From contig JAAEPF010000023.1 in the NCBI GenBank assembly GCA_024222295.1, positions 186,001 to 250,000 on the forward strand: DNA of 64,000 nt, written 5' to 3'. Of this stretch, positions 8,214 through 17,168 are shown piece after piece. A program made the position numbers and the translations under genes. This DNA is from Actinomycetes bacterium (lineage in GTDB: Bacteria; Actinomycetota; Acidimicrobiia; Acidimicrobiales; Microtrichaceae). The notes under the pieces were generated by a model, which worked only from the letters and a program-made list of their open reading frames with translations, did no database searches and was not told where the DNA came from. The first letter of the stretch is position 1. Every line of letters begins with the position of its first letter.

Positions 8214-9425
8214 TCAGCCCAGGCGCTCGATGATCGTGGCGTTCGCCATGCCGCCGCCCTCGCACATGGTCTGCAGTCCGAAGCGGCCGCCCGTGCGCTC
8301 GAGTTCGTTGACCATGGTGGCCATCAGCTTGGTACCGGAGCAACCAAGCGGGTGGCCCAGTGCGATGGCGCCGCCGTTGGGGTTGACCTTGTCCCAGTCG
8401 GGATCGTGGGCCTTCTTCCATGCCAGCACGACCGAGGCGAACGCCTCGTTGACCTCGAAGTGGTCCATCTCGCCGATCGACAGGCCGCTGCGCTCCAACA
8501 CCTTCGTGGTCGCGGGGATCGGGCCGGTGAGCATGCGCACCGGGTCGACGCCCGCGAGGGCGAAGGTATGGAAGCGGGCCCGCGGGGTGAGGCCGAGCTC
8601 GGCCGCCTTCTCCGGGGTCATGATCAGCGCGGCCGAGGCGCCGTCGGTGATCTGGGAGCTGTTGCCGGCGGTCACCTTGCCGTCGGGCACGAAGGCGGGC
8701 TTCAGCTTGGCCAGGGAGTCCATCGACGTGTCGGGCCTGATGCCTTCGTCGCGGGTCACCATCTCGCCATCGAGGACCTTGACCTCGCCGGTCTCTTTGT
8801 CCTTGATCTTGGACACCACCGGGATGATCTCGTTGTCGAAGCGGCCTTCCTCGGCTGCCCGGGTGGCGAGGCTCTGTGAGCGCACGCCGAACTCGTCCAG
8901 GTCGTCACGGGTGAGGTCGTTCTCGTTGGCGATGATCTCCGCAGAGATGCCCTGGCCCACCAGGCCCTTCTGGCCCGGGTAGAGCTCGACGTCCGCATAG
9001 CGCTCGAACGCGGATCCGAACGGGAATCCGACACCGGAGCCGATCGAGGCGCCCATCGGAACGAGGCTCATCACCTCGACGCCGGCGGCAATCACGACGT
9101 CGTAGGCGCCGGCCATCACGCCCTGGGCGGCGAAGTGAGCTGCCTGCTGGGAGGACCCACACTGGCGGTCGACCGTGGTCGAGGGAACCGTCTCGGGCCA
9201 ATCGGCGGCGAGCACGGCATTGCGGCCCACGTTGAGCGCCTGGGCGCCGGCCTGCATGACGCAGCCCATGATGACGTCCTCGACGACCTCGGGATCGAGG
9301 TTGTTGCGCTCGGCGAGCGCCTTGAGGGTCTCTGCTGCGAGATCGACCGGATGCCATCCGGAGAGGGCGCCGTTGCGCCTCCCGCCGGCGGTCCTGACGA
9401 TGTCGACGATCACTGCTTCGGGCAT
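8214..9425 (-). CDS. Acetyl-CoA acetyltransferase (thiolase, FadA-like)
   Basis: Thiolases cleave 3-ketoacyl-CoA in beta-oxidation or condense two acetyl-CoA. 403 aa from ATG 9425, which has AAGGGAG just upstream; the ORF extends 32 codons further without homology. Nucleophile cysteine in DRQCGSS (C89), NEAFASVVLAW, the histidine motif GGAIALGHPLG and the C-terminal catalytic cysteine in TMCEGGG are all present. Divergent from an acyl-CoA synthetase gene across a region with a 12-bp palindrome, which suggests shared control and a role in fatty-acid or related degradation. The exact chain-length preference cannot be read from sequence. Confidence 0.93.
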   Translation of the reverse strand: MPEAVIVDIVRTAGGRRNGALSGWHPVDLAAETLKALAERNNLDPEVVEDVIMGCVMQAGAQALNVGRNAVLAADWPETVPSTTVDRQCGSSQQAAHFAAQGVMAGAYDVVIAAGVEVMSLVPMGASIGSGVGFPFGSAFERYADVELYPGQKGLVGQGISAEIIANENDLTRDDLDEFGVRSQSLATRAAEEGRFDNEIIPVVSKIKDKETGEVKVLDGEMVTRDEGIRPDTSMDSLAKLKPAFVPDGKVTAGNSSQITDGASAALIMTPEKAAELGLTPRARFHTFALAGVDPVRMLTGPIPATTKVLERSGLSIGEMDHFEVNEAFASVVLAWKKAHDPDWDKVNPNGGAIALGHPLGCSGTKLMATMVNELERTGGRFGLQTMCEGGGMANATIIERLG

Positions 9426-9555
9426 GTCCCGCTCCCTTGTTGGGCCACGAATGGCTGCTCTGGGTGTTGGTTGTTGGGTTGTGGGTGAGTGCTGTTCCGG
9501 ACAACCGCAACGCTGCGGCAATCACTCCCGGTCCCCCCGGAGACCGGACAAACTA

Positions 9556-9567
9556 GACCGATCGGTC
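9556..9567. promoter_or_regulatory. Perfect palindrome GACCGATCGGTC, candidate TetR-type operator
   Basis: Sits in the 362-bp divergent gap (9426-9787) between thiolase and acyl-CoA synthetase genes, where I see nothing else but short imperfect repeats. Palindromes of this kind are typical operators of TetR regulators of lipid catabolism. No regulator gene adjoins it; the nearest TetR gene in the window is at 30343. Confidence 0.4.
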
Positions 9568-9787
9568 AAGAGTCTGTGCCGCTGTGGTGCGTCCGGTCAA
9601 TGTGACACATTCCGGCGGCGTTGTCGCCGGGCCGGTCCTCTGCACCCGGGCACCCTTGTGTGGCCCGGCCGCCGGCCGTCGGCAAGGTCGGGGACACCCA
9701 CCGTCGCATGGGCGTTACAGTGACGGGGTTCACAACCACCGGGGGCGGTCCTGTGGCCGCGACCGGGAGTCGACAGGGGAGCACACA

Positions 9788-11602
9788 GTGAGCGAGCTGA
9801 CAGCTGAAGACATCAACGCACAGATCGAGGGCCAGACCGTGGCTTCCGCGTTTCTCGAGTTGGCGGCTGCGAACGCCTCCAAGACCGCACTGCGTTCGAT
9901 GGTCGGTGAGGACGAGTGGGAGCAAGTCACCTTCGAGCAGCTGCTCGACAACGTGGCGCGCGCGGCCAACGGCCTGAAGTCCCTCGGGGTCGGCCCCGGT
10001 GACCGGGTCGTGCTCATGATGCGCAACATCCCCCAGTTCCACTGGCTCGACCTGGCCGCGCTGTTCCTCGGCGCCACGCCGGTGTCGATCTACAACTCGT
10101 CGGCCCCCGACCAGGTCGAGTACCTGGCGGGCCACTGCGCTGCGAAGGTTGCGATCGTCGAGAACGAGGGCTTCCTCAACAACTTCCTGAAGGTGCGCGA
10201 CGACCTGCCTGCGCTCGAGACGATCGTGGTGCTGGTGGCGCCCGACATCCTCCCCGAGGGAGTGCATGGGTACGAGGTGCTGAGTGAGGCCGAGCCCCTC
10301 GACCTCGAGGAAGCCGCCAAGACCGGCAGCCCTGACGACCTGGCCACGATCATCTACACCTCCGGTACGACCGGCAACCCCAAGGGGGTGATGATCTCCA
10401 ACCGCAACGTCTTGTTCACGTTCGTCTCGCTGCTCAGCACCTACGGGTGGACGAGGGAGGAGATCGCCGGCAAGCGGGTCGTGTCGTACCTGCCGATGGC
10501 ACACATCGCAGAACGCATGGTCTCGCACTACTCGCTGTTGCTCGCCGGACTCGAGGTGACCACCTGTCCCGAGACCTCCCTGCTCACCGCATACCTGGGC
10601 CAGACCCACCCCAACATCGCATTCGGTGTGCCGCGGGTGTGGGAGAAGGTCAACGCAGGCGTCACGGCCCTGCTCGCGGGCGATCCCGAGGGTGCAGAGA
10701 AGTTCAACGCAGCCGTGGACGAGGCCATGCCGTTGCGCGAGAAGATCGACTGGGATCGTGCGACACCCGAGGAGATCGAGCGGTACAACACCCTCGATGC
10801 CGAGAACTTCGCTCTCGTGCGTGCCCTGCTGGGCCTCGACGAGCTCGAGCTCGCAGTCACAGGTGCAGCGCCGATTCGGGCAGACCTGATCCGCTGGTTC
10901 CGCACAGTCGGCATCCCCATCGCAGAGGTCTACGGGATGAGCGAGAACACCGGCCCCATGACCTTCGAACGATTCAAGGTCAAGCCAGGAACGGTGGGCA
11001 AGGCGGTACCCGGTGTCGAAGTGAAGATCTTCGACGACGGGGAGGTCTGCTGCCGGGGCGGAATCGTGTGCCAGGGCTACCTCAACGACCCGGAGAAGAC
11101 CGCCGAGACGATCGACGAGGACGGCTGGCTGCACTCCGGCGACATCGGCGAGATCGATGACGAGGGCTACCTGCGCATTGTCGACCGGAAGAAGGAACTG
11201 ATCATCACCGCAGGCGGCAAGAACCTGTCGCCCGCCAACCTCGAGACGGCCCTCAAGTCGGTGCCGCTGATCGGCCAAGCGGCTGCCATCGGCGACAACC
11301 GGCCGTTCGTCTCTGCCCTCGTGGTGATCGACGGCGAGGTGGCTCCCGGCTGGGCAGCGAAGAACGGTATCGACTTCACGAGCCTTGCCGAGTTCGCCAA
11401 GCTGCCACAGGTGGTCAAGGCGATCAACGACGGCGTCGACGAGGTGATGTCGGAATTCAACAACGCGGAGCGCGTGAAGAAGATCAAGATCCTCACCGAG
11501 GAGTGGATGCCCGACTCCGACCTGCTGACGCCCACATCGAAGCTGAAGCGCCGGGGCGTCAACGCGGTGTTCGAACAGGAGATCGAGGACCTCTACAACT
11601 GA
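9788..11602 (+). CDS. Long-chain acyl-CoA synthetase (AMP-binding, FadD15-like)
   Basis: Activates fatty acids to acyl-CoA via acyl-AMP. 604 aa from GTG 9788, with AGGGGA 7 bp upstream; the frame is open earlier but lacks homology. Phosphate-binding loop YTSGTTGNPKGVM at about 188-200, YGMSENTG at about 381, and the C-terminal hinge and A8 motifs LHSGDIGEIDDEGYLRI and DRKKELIITAGGKNLSP are all intact. Length and the long insert between the motifs fit the large FadD15/FAA group rather than short FadD types. Divergent from a thiolase gene, so a beta-oxidation setting is likely. Confidence 0.93.
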   Translation: MSELTAEDINAQIEGQTVASAFLELAAANASKTALRSMVGEDEWEQVTFEQLLDNVARAANGLKSLGVGPGDRVVLMMRNIPQFHWLDLAALFLGATPVSIYNSSAPDQVEYLAGHCAAKVAIVENEGFLNNFLKVRDDLPALETIVVLVAPDILPEGVHGYEVLSEAEPLDLEEAAKTGSPDDLATIIYTSGTTGNPKGVMISNRNVLFTFVSLLSTYGWTREEIAGKRVVSYLPMAHIAERMVSHYSLLLAGLEVTTCPETSLLTAYLGQTHPNIAFGVPRVWEKVNAGVTALLAGDPEGAEKFNAAVDEAMPLREKIDWDRATPEEIERYNTLDAENFALVRALLGLDELELAVTGAAPIRADLIRWFRTVGIPIAEVYGMSENTGPMTFERFKVKPGTVGKAVPGVEVKIFDDGEVCCRGGIVCQGYLNDPEKTAETIDEDGWLHSGDIGEIDDEGYLRIVDRKKELIITAGGKNLSPANLETALKSVPLIGQAAAIGDNRPFVSALVVIDGEVAPGWAAKNGIDFTSLAEFAKLPQVVKAINDGVDEVMSEFNNAERVKKIKILTEEWMPDSDLLTPTSKLKRRGVNAVFEQEIEDLYN

Positions 11603-11612
11603 GGCCGTGCTT

Positions 11613-11653
11613 CGCCGGCTGTTCCGGCCGGCCGCTTCGGTGGTCGGCCGGCG
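11613..11653. terminator. GC-rich inverted repeat between convergent genes
   Basis: CGCCGGC (11613-11619) pairs with GCCGGCG (11647-11653), with CCGGCCGG inside. It lies between the stop of the acyl-CoA synthetase and the stop of the facing lipoprotein gene and could end both transcripts. There is no T-run. Confidence 0.45.
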
Positions 11654-11659
11654 AGTTGG

Positions 11660-12790
11660 TCAGTCGTAGAACTCAGGCGGGATCTCGACGCCGATGGTGT
11701 CCAGGAACTCCTTGAAGCCCGGTGCGTCGTTGTTGAGAAGAGCCACCGCCGCGAGGCCCCCTACCGCGCCATAGATGGCGTTGGGGTCATTGAACGTCTG
11801 GGGAGCAATTAGTTCCCCGAGGCCCGGGATCAGCAGCAGTGCCGATCCGAGCGAGGTGGCGACCACTTCGGGGTCCTGGAAGGCCTCTTCGAACAGTGCG
11901 CCCACGGCGGGGCGCTCGAGCAGGCCGATCGCCGCACCGATGCCCCGGATCGCGAACGGTCCGAGTATCCGCGTGATGTTGTTGAGCCGGTCGACCAGCT
12001 CCGGGCGCAAGGTCGTTGCCAGGTTTGCCACCCAGGTCAGCAGGCCGCGGAATCGAGGATCGAGGTCGCCGGCGTTGGCGAGCTGTCCAAGTGCGACGGG
12101 GTCCCGCCCGAGAAGGGCACCCGTGAGAACCGCGAGCACCGAGAGTGCGCCGTTGTCTTCGGAGAGCTGGCCGAGTCCGTTGGGGTCGATGATCTCGAGG
12201 AGGGTGCCGAGCTGTGAGTTGACTGAATCAGGCACCGTCACGGCGGTGGCGACCAGGGCAGCGAGTGTGACCGGATCGATGTTGAGCGTGCCGAGCAGGG
12301 CCGCCGCCTCATCGGTCAGCTCGCCTGTGCTCGTGAGCAGTTCACCACCGCCGGCGGCGAGCAAGGCCGCGGTCTCGGGGTCGATCGCGTCTTCCTCGTC
12401 GGCGCCGATCTGGTTGAGCACGCCGCCGAGGGCTGCCACGGTCGCCGGGGTGATTCCGAGGGTGCCGAGTTCGTCGGACTGCAGGCCGGTCAGTTCCTCG
12501 AGCTGTTCGGGTGTGAGGTCCTCGAGGTTGTCGAGGATGCCAGGGTTCTCCGCGATCGCAGTGAGGAGGTTCTCGGTGGCTGCCGCACGCCGGCCGCCTG
12601 GAAGGGCACCGTTGAGGGCGCTGTTGCCATCGAGGTCCGGAATGGTGGTGCTCGTTTCGAGCGAAGCCCCGTAGCGGCCCGAGGCAGCGGACACCTCACC
12701 GGTGTCTGCGACGGACGCGCACGAAGCGGCAAGCACCGCAAATGCGACCACCGAGGCCACCGCTGTGGGAACCGCCCTACTTCGCCTCAA
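11660..12790 (-). CDS. Predicted lipoprotein of unknown function, mostly helical
   Basis: 376 aa from TTG 12790, chosen because GGAGGG lies 5 bp upstream and a lipoprotein signal follows at once: basic LLRRSR, a hydrophobic stretch, and the lipobox LAASC at about residue 27. The open frame continues upstream but without a signal. The mature part is acidic, cysteine-free and rich in Leu, Ala, Gly and Asp, predicted to be mainly short helices, with repeated LGxLxIxPxTVAAL-like turns. I recognise no domain. It is the distal gene on this strand, after the DUF983 gene (gap 116 bp). An exported, membrane-tethered protein is the only supported claim. Confidence 0.7.
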   Translation of the reverse strand: MRRSRAVPTAVASVVAFAVLAASCASVADTGEVSAASGRYGASLETSTTIPDLDGNSALNGALPGGRRAAATENLLTAIAENPGILDNLEDLTPEQLEELTGLQSDELGTLGITPATVAALGGVLNQIGADEEDAIDPETAALLAAGGGELLTSTGELTDEAAALLGTLNIDPVTLAALVATAVTVPDSVNSQLGTLLEIIDPNGLGQLSEDNGALSVLAVLTGALLGRDPVALGQLANAGDLDPRFRGLLTWVANLATTLRPELVDRLNNITRILGPFAIRGIGAAIGLLERPAVGALFEEAFQDPEVVATSLGSALLLIPGLGELIAPQTFNDPNAIYGAVGGLAAVALLNNDAPGFKEFLDTIGVEIPPEFYD

Positions 12791-12906
12791 CAGGTCCCTC
12801 CGAGTCCCCGTCCGCCCTTGCGCGCACCCGGATCCACCGGGGCGTGACAACAAGGCTACGAACTGGGGCCCCCGGCGGCAAGGTGTGCCACCCGCCACGG
12901 GAGGAT

Positions 12907-13407
12907 CTACCCAGAGCCCGGACGGTCCCGGTAGGGATCGTGCACCACGTACCTGGGGTCGATCTCGCCCGGACGAAGGGGTCGCATCAACACGTCGATC
13001 GCCGTCCAAAGCATCCTGCTGGGGGGAAAGAACACCACGGGTCCCAGAACTGCGATGCCGATGGCCACCCAGAGCATCCATGGCCCGGGTGGATCCGGGT
13101 ACGAGATCAGGTAGCTGGAGATCAACACGATGAAGAGAACTCCGAACACCGCCACCGTGTTGGTGCCGATCGAGCCGATCCAGTGGCCCTCCACCCGCTC
13201 GAATCGGAGCGTGCAGGTCGGGCACCGGTGGACCATCGTGAACCAGCGTCTGAAGAGATGGCCACCGCCACAGGCCGGGCAGCGCCCGAACAGTCCGCGT
13301 AGCAGGATCCTCGTGGGCCGCAGCCCGAGTTGCGTGGCGCTCGGGATCTCGCGTCGGGGCCTCCCGCCGCTGGTGGGGCCCCTTGGCCGGGGCGGCGGAT
13401 GAGTCAC
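12907..13407 (-). CDS. DUF983 family membrane protein
   Basis: 166 aa. After a proline-rich N-terminus comes the DUF983 hallmark: LFGRCPACGGGHLFRRWF, then HRCPTCTLRFE about 15 residues later (two CxxC pairs, a probable zinc ribbon), followed by two membrane segments (NTVAVFGVLFIVLISSYLI and MLWVAIGIAVLGPVVFF). Function of the family is unknown. The next gene upstream ends 5 bp before its start region, so the two are probably co-transcribed. Start codon GTG or ATG at 13407; a few residues of uncertainty. Confidence 0.85.
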   Translation of the reverse strand: MTHPPPRPRGPTSGGRPRREIPSATQLGLRPTRILLRGLFGRCPACGGGHLFRRWFTMVHRCPTCTLRFERVEGHWIGSIGTNTVAVFGVLFIVLISSYLISYPDPPGPWMLWVAIGIAVLGPVVFFPPSRMLWTAIDVLMRPLRPGEIDPRYVVHDPYRDRPGSG

Positions 13408-13411
13408 GGCT

Positions 13412-13891
13412 TCAGGATCCCATTTCGCCCATCATCAAGTCGATCGCGGCCAGGTCGCGATCGCGGGCACCCGGCAACAGATTCGACGGGAACTGCATCG
13501 GCCCGGCGCCGAGCACGACCCTGCGCTTGCCGTCGTCGGTCTCCATCTCGTAGGTCCGCCAAGGCCCCCGCCTCACCCGGACGGCGGCCACCGCCTCCTG
13601 TCGCGTGCGGAACACCACCTTCCAGGCCACGACGTCACGCATCTCCCCGTCCGACAGGACCACGCGGCACCCCCGGGCGGCTGTGAACGCCCCGAACGCC
13701 AACGCGCCCGCGACTGCGAGTGTGACCCAGGCCGAGCCGCCCGGGTCGGTTCCCGAGCCGAACGCCCAGATGACTGTGTAGACGGCGATCGCAGCAGCGA
13801 TGACCCCGAACAGAGTGAACGGTGCCGACACGAGGGTGGAGCCTCGCAGTACTGCCTTGTCGCTCTGGTCGTTGCCTGCCGGCTCGCTCAC
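13412..13891 (-). CDS. Membrane protein with PH-like domain
   Basis: 159 aa from GTG 13891; the upstream open frame runs into the divergent regulator promoter. Two membrane segments (LVSAPFTLFGVIAAAIAVYTVI and WVTLAVAGALAFGAFTAA) are followed by a soluble beta-rich region of about 80 residues that resembles actinobacterial PH-like domains (VVLSDGEMRDVVAWKVVF, then EAVAAVRVRRGPWRTY). No catalytic motif. Likely an operon with the DUF983 gene; role unknown. Divergent from the response regulator gene with 109 bp between. Confidence 0.7.
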   Translation of the reverse strand: MSEPAGNDQSDKAVLRGSTLVSAPFTLFGVIAAAIAVYTVIWAFGSGTDPGGSAWVTLAVAGALAFGAFTAARGCRVVLSDGEMRDVVAWKVVFRTRQEAVAAVRVRRGPWRTYEMETDDGKRRVVLGAGPMQFPSNLLPGARDRDLAAIDLMMGEMGS

Positions 13892-13987
13892 GCAATGACA
13901 GTAGGGGAGCGCCTGCCCCGAGGACTCAACGGCGCCGATGGCTTGCCGGCTGCTCAGGATGACGGCCATGTGCGTGCCCACCGCCCC

Positions 13988-13993
13988 TACCGT
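13988..13993 (+). promoter_or_regulatory. Putative -10 hexamer of the response regulator
   Basis: TACCGT 7 bp before the GTG at 14001 supports that start and a leaderless mRNA. Confidence 0.35.
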
Positions 13994-14000
13994 GGTCAAC

Positions 14001-14720
14001 GTGAACGGCAGTCCGACCACCGAGCAGTCGCCGCGCATCCTCGTGGGTGACGACGACCGTGCGATCCGCGAGTCGCTGGGCAGGTTGCTAGAGATGCAGG
14101 GCTACGAGAGCGAGACGGTCCCCAACGGTGCCGAGGTGCTCGAGTCGCTGCGCACGTCACCCGCTGACCTGTTGGTACTCGATCTCATGATGCCCGGCGT
14201 TGACGGGCTGTCGGTCTGCCGTGTGCTGCGATCGGAGGGTGAGCGCATCCCGATCCTCATGCTGACCGCGCGCACCGAGACTTCTGACCGCGTGGCCGGC
14301 CTGGATGCAGGCGCTGATGACTACCTGCCGAAACCGTTCGACCCCGAGGAGCTCCTGGCGCGGGTACGAGCGCTGTTGCGGCGGACCTCGGCGGGTGAGC
14401 CGAATGAGTCCGACGCCCTGGTGGTCGCCGACCTGAAGGTCGATCCGGCTGCGCGGCGTGCGTGGCGGGGCGATGACGAGATCGAGTTGTCCAAGACGGA
14501 GTTCGACCTGCTCGAGTACATGGCCTCCAATGCCGGCATAGTGCTCGACCGGGGTGCGATCTACGACCACATCTGGGGCTATGACTTCGGACCCGACTCG
14601 AAGAACCTCGCGGTCTATGTCGGCTACCTGCGCCGCAAGCTCGACGACGGACACGATCCGAAGCTCATCCACACGGTGCGCGGGGTGGGCTACACGTTGC
14701 GCGTCGAGGGCGAGAGGTGA
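14001..14720 (+). CDS. OmpR-family response regulator (MprA/MtrA-like)
   Basis: DNA-binding half of a two-component system. 239 aa from GTG 14001. Receiver domain at about 10-125 with acidic pair GDDDRA, phospho-acceptor aspartate in LVLDLMMPGVDG, and conserved lysine in YLPKPFDPEEL. Winged-helix output domain at about 138-235 (LSKTEFDLLEYMASN, NLAVYVGYLRRKL, VRGVGYTL). The sensor kinase gene begins 42 bp downstream. The sequence is closest in feel to MprA-type regulators of envelope stress; the signal cannot be told. Confidence 0.95.
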   Translation: MNGSPTTEQSPRILVGDDDRAIRESLGRLLEMQGYESETVPNGAEVLESLRTSPADLLVLDLMMPGVDGLSVCRVLRSEGERIPILMLTARTETSDRVAGLDAGADDYLPKPFDPEELLARVRALLRRTSAGEPNESDALVVADLKVDPAARRAWRGDDEIELSKTEFDLLEYMASNAGIVLDRGAIYDHIWGYDFGPDSKNLAVYVGYLRRKLDDGHDPKLIHTVRGVGYTLRVEGER

Positions 14721-14762
14721 CGCGCTGATGACGGCCGCCACCCTGTTGTGGGGAGTCGGACG

Positions 14763-16151
14763 ATGAGCCTGCGCACGAAGCTCGTACTCGCCCTGGTGGT
14801 CTGTACGTCGCTGGCGGCCGGTGCGGTCGGATACCTCAGCTACCGGGCCACCGAACTCCGGCTCGTGGGCGAGATCGATGCGTCGCTCGAAACAGCGGTG
14901 CGGGCGCTCCAGGTCGATCTGCAGCGACGTGGTCCCGATGGTGTGGGCCGCGGCCTGTTCGGCCCTCGCGAGCTGGACGTGCAGTACGTGTCGCCGGCCG
15001 GCGAGGTTCGCTCCAGGCCGGACAATCGGCCGATTCCGGTGTCCGACGCCGACATCGAGATAGCCGGCGAGGAACAGGCCGGCGTTGGTGATTTCAGCGA
15101 GCACACGGTCGACGGGGAGCCGCTGCGGGTGCTCACACAGTCGATCGGCGGCGCCAGGGGAGCGTTCCAGGCATCGCGCAGTCTCGATGAGACCCAGAAC
15201 GTCCTTTCGGCGCTGCGGAGCCGGATCCTGGTCGTGTCGCTGGCCGTCGCTGCGGTGTCGGGAATCGCAGGCTGGGTCATCGCGAGGCAGGTGACCAGGC
15301 GCCTGACGGCCGTCACCGGCGCGGCCGAGCAAGTGGCCGCCACCGGTGCGCTCGACGTGGCCGTACCTGTCGCGGGCCAAGATGAGGCGGCCCGGCTGGG
15401 CACTGCATTCAACGAGATGATGGCTGCCCTGTCGCAGTCGAGGACTGATCAGCAGCGACTCGTGCAGGACGCGGGTCACGAACTGCGCACCCCGATGACC
15501 AGTCTGCGCACCAACCTCTACACGTTGCGCAGCTTCGACTCGATGGACGCGGAGAGGCGCGGCGCCGTGCTGGGTGACATCGAGTCCGAGACTGAGGAGC
15601 TGAGCGGCCTGATCGACGAGGTCGTGGAGCTGGCCACCGACCGCCGCGGCGATGAGCCGCTGGCCGAGGTCGACGTGGTGCAGGTTGCACACCGCAGCGC
15701 GGAGCGCGCCTCGCAACGGTGGAACCGCGAGGTCACCGTCGAGGCCACCACTGCCGGACGAATCGTGGGCCGCCCGGAGTCGCTGGCCAGGGCGGTGCGC
15801 AACCTGGTGGAGAACGCGTGCAAGTTCGACCACTCGGGTCTGCCGATCGAGTTGATGGTGCAGCAAGTGCCTCCGCCGGAGTCGGGGGGAGGCCCGGCCG
15901 ACCCACCGTGGCTCGAAGTCGTCGTACTCGATCGTGGTCCCGGGATTCCCGCAGGTGACCTGGCGCATGTGTTCGAGCGCTTCTACCGGTCGGACTCCGC
16001 GCGCGCCGAGCCCGGAAGCGGCCTCGGGTTGTCGATCGTGGCCGAGATCGCAGCTGCACACGGTGGAACGTGTGGGGCGGCCAACCGTGCGGGGGGCGGA
16101 GCAGCAGTGTCGTTCCGGATCCCGCCGGAGCCCCCATCGGACGGGGTCTGA
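14763..16151 (+). CDS. Sensor histidine kinase (MprB-like)
   Basis: 462 aa, partner of the OmpR-type regulator 42 bp upstream. N-terminal membrane helix (LVLALVVCTSLAAGAVGYLS), an external sensor domain of about 130 residues, a second membrane helix (ILVVSLAVAAVSGIAGWVI), a HAMP linker, the HisKA box DAGHELRTPMTSLRTNL with the phospho-accepting histidine, and a HATPase domain with N box NLVENACKFD, G1 box DRGPGIP, F box FERFYRS and G2 box GSGLGLSIVAEI. All catalytic elements are present. ATG 14763 was chosen as it begins the hydrophilic MSLRTKL lead of the first helix. Confidence 0.95.
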   Translation: MSLRTKLVLALVVCTSLAAGAVGYLSYRATELRLVGEIDASLETAVRALQVDLQRRGPDGVGRGLFGPRELDVQYVSPAGEVRSRPDNRPIPVSDADIEIAGEEQAGVGDFSEHTVDGEPLRVLTQSIGGARGAFQASRSLDETQNVLSALRSRILVVSLAVAAVSGIAGWVIARQVTRRLTAVTGAAEQVAATGALDVAVPVAGQDEAARLGTAFNEMMAALSQSRTDQQRLVQDAGHELRTPMTSLRTNLYTLRSFDSMDAERRGAVLGDIESETEELSGLIDEVVELATDRRGDEPLAEVDVVQVAHRSAERASQRWNREVTVEATTAGRIVGRPESLARAVRNLVENACKFDHSGLPIELMVQQVPPPESGGGPADPPWLEVVVLDRGPGIPAGDLAHVFERFYRSDSARAEPGSGLGLSIVAEIAAAHGGTCGAANRAGGGAAVSFRIPPEPPSDGV

Positions 16152-16303
16152 ACCGACCGTCGCCGGCTGTCGCCCGCCTCCGCATCCTGGCCCGCGCTTC
16201 ACACCCGGTCCTTACCTTTGTCCCGTATTCATCTAACCGGTGCCCGCCACAGTGGTTCCTGCGACGACACAGACCCCCACCGGGGAAGGACAAGGAGACA
16301 GTG

Positions 16304-16963
16304 ATGGAGATACACAAGAAGCTGGCAATCGCAGGAATCACCGCAGGCCTGGTCGGTGGTGGCGCCGCGGGTGCCGTACTCACCAGCGCCGGGGTGAGCG
16401 GTGCCGAGCCCGCCTCGGTCACCCAGGACGAGGGCGAACAAGCGCCCGAGGAAGGGGCGCGGCCCGACAAGGGCGACTTCCTCGCCGAAGCCCTGGCCCC
16501 GCTGGTCGCGGACGGCACGATCAACCAGTCGCAGGCCGATGCGGTGATCGAGGCCCTGAAGGAGGCCCGTCCCGAGGGCCGCAAGGGTCATGGCCACAAG
16601 GGCATCAAGGGTGGCGAAGCCGCCGCTGAGGCTCTCGGCATCACGACCCAGGAACTGCGCCAGGCGCTGCGCGACGGTGCCACGATCGCGGAGGTCGCCG
16701 CGCTGCAGGGCGTTGACGTGCAGACCGTTGTCGACGCGATGGTCGCCGAGGCACAGGAGCGGCTGGCTGCTGCGGTTGCTGACGGCAAGCTCACCCAGGA
16801 GGAGGCCGACGAGAAGGCCGCCGAGCTGACCGAGAGGATCACCGACGTGGTCAACAACGGCCGGCCAGAGGGCGAGCGCGGTCCCCGTGGGCCTCGTGGA
16901 CCCGGGGGTCAGGGCGGTCCCGGCAGCCAGGACGCACCCGCCGAGGGTGAAGGCGAGAGCTGA
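16304..16963 (+). CDS. Secreted protein with helical repeat region, function unknown
   Basis: 219 aa from ATG 16304, with AAGGAG upstream. Signal peptide or anchor in the first 35 residues (LAIAGITAGLVGGGAAGAVL). The mature part is very charged: an acidic stretch, a DGTINQSQADAVIEALKEA segment, a Gly/Lys/His-rich linker, then ALGITTQELRQAL, GATIAEVAALQGVDVQTVVD and DGKLTQEEADEKAAEL, a pattern common in actinobacterial exported proteins with repeated helical hairpins. Ends in a Gly/Pro-rich tail. The gap to the histidine kinase is 152 bp and a hairpin terminator follows, so it has its own unit; control by the adjacent two-component system is a guess. Confidence 0.75.
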   Translation: MEIHKKLAIAGITAGLVGGGAAGAVLTSAGVSGAEPASVTQDEGEQAPEEGARPDKGDFLAEALAPLVADGTINQSQADAVIEALKEARPEGRKGHGHKGIKGGEAAAEALGITTQELRQALRDGATIAEVAALQGVDVQTVVDAMVAEAQERLAAAVADGKLTQEEADEKAAELTERITDVVNNGRPEGERGPRGPRGPGGQGGPGSQDAPAEGEGES

Positions 16964-17000
16964 ACCCCGGACGAGACCAAGAAGATCCAACCTCCAGGAA

Positions 17001-17036
17001 CGGAAAGGGGCCGGGCACCAGCGCGGTCCCTTTCCG
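17001..17036 (+). terminator. Hairpin terminator after the secreted protein gene
   Basis: CGGAAAGGG (17001-17009) pairs perfectly with CCCTTTCCG (17028-17036) around an 18-base loop, 37 bp after the stop codon. There is no T-run. Confidence 0.55.
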
Positions 17037-17094
17037 CGTTCGCACCCTCGGCGGGCCGCGGGGCGGCGGGGTCCGTCGCCCACCTGTTTTGTTG

Positions 17095-17125
17095 GCGCTG
17101 GATCACGCCAGGCGTGATCCAGCGC
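17095..17125. terminator. Perfect 15-bp inverted repeat (repeat family member)
   Basis: GCGCTGGATCACGCC and GGCGTGATCCAGCGC are separated by one base. It shares the GCGCTGxATCAC/GTGATCCAGCGC core with the hairpin at 8164 and lies between the secreted protein gene and marR. It could be a second terminator or a mobile-repeat-like palindrome. Confidence 0.5.
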
Positions 17126-17168
17126 GAACAGAACACCGGGTGACATGCCATCCGGGTGACACACGACA

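Noticed and set aside
14157-16202. 681-codon open frame on the minus strand opposite the two-component genes
   Set aside because: It lies fully antisense to a response regulator and histidine kinase with intact motifs; long open antisense frames are common in GC-rich codon usage and this one shows no domain.
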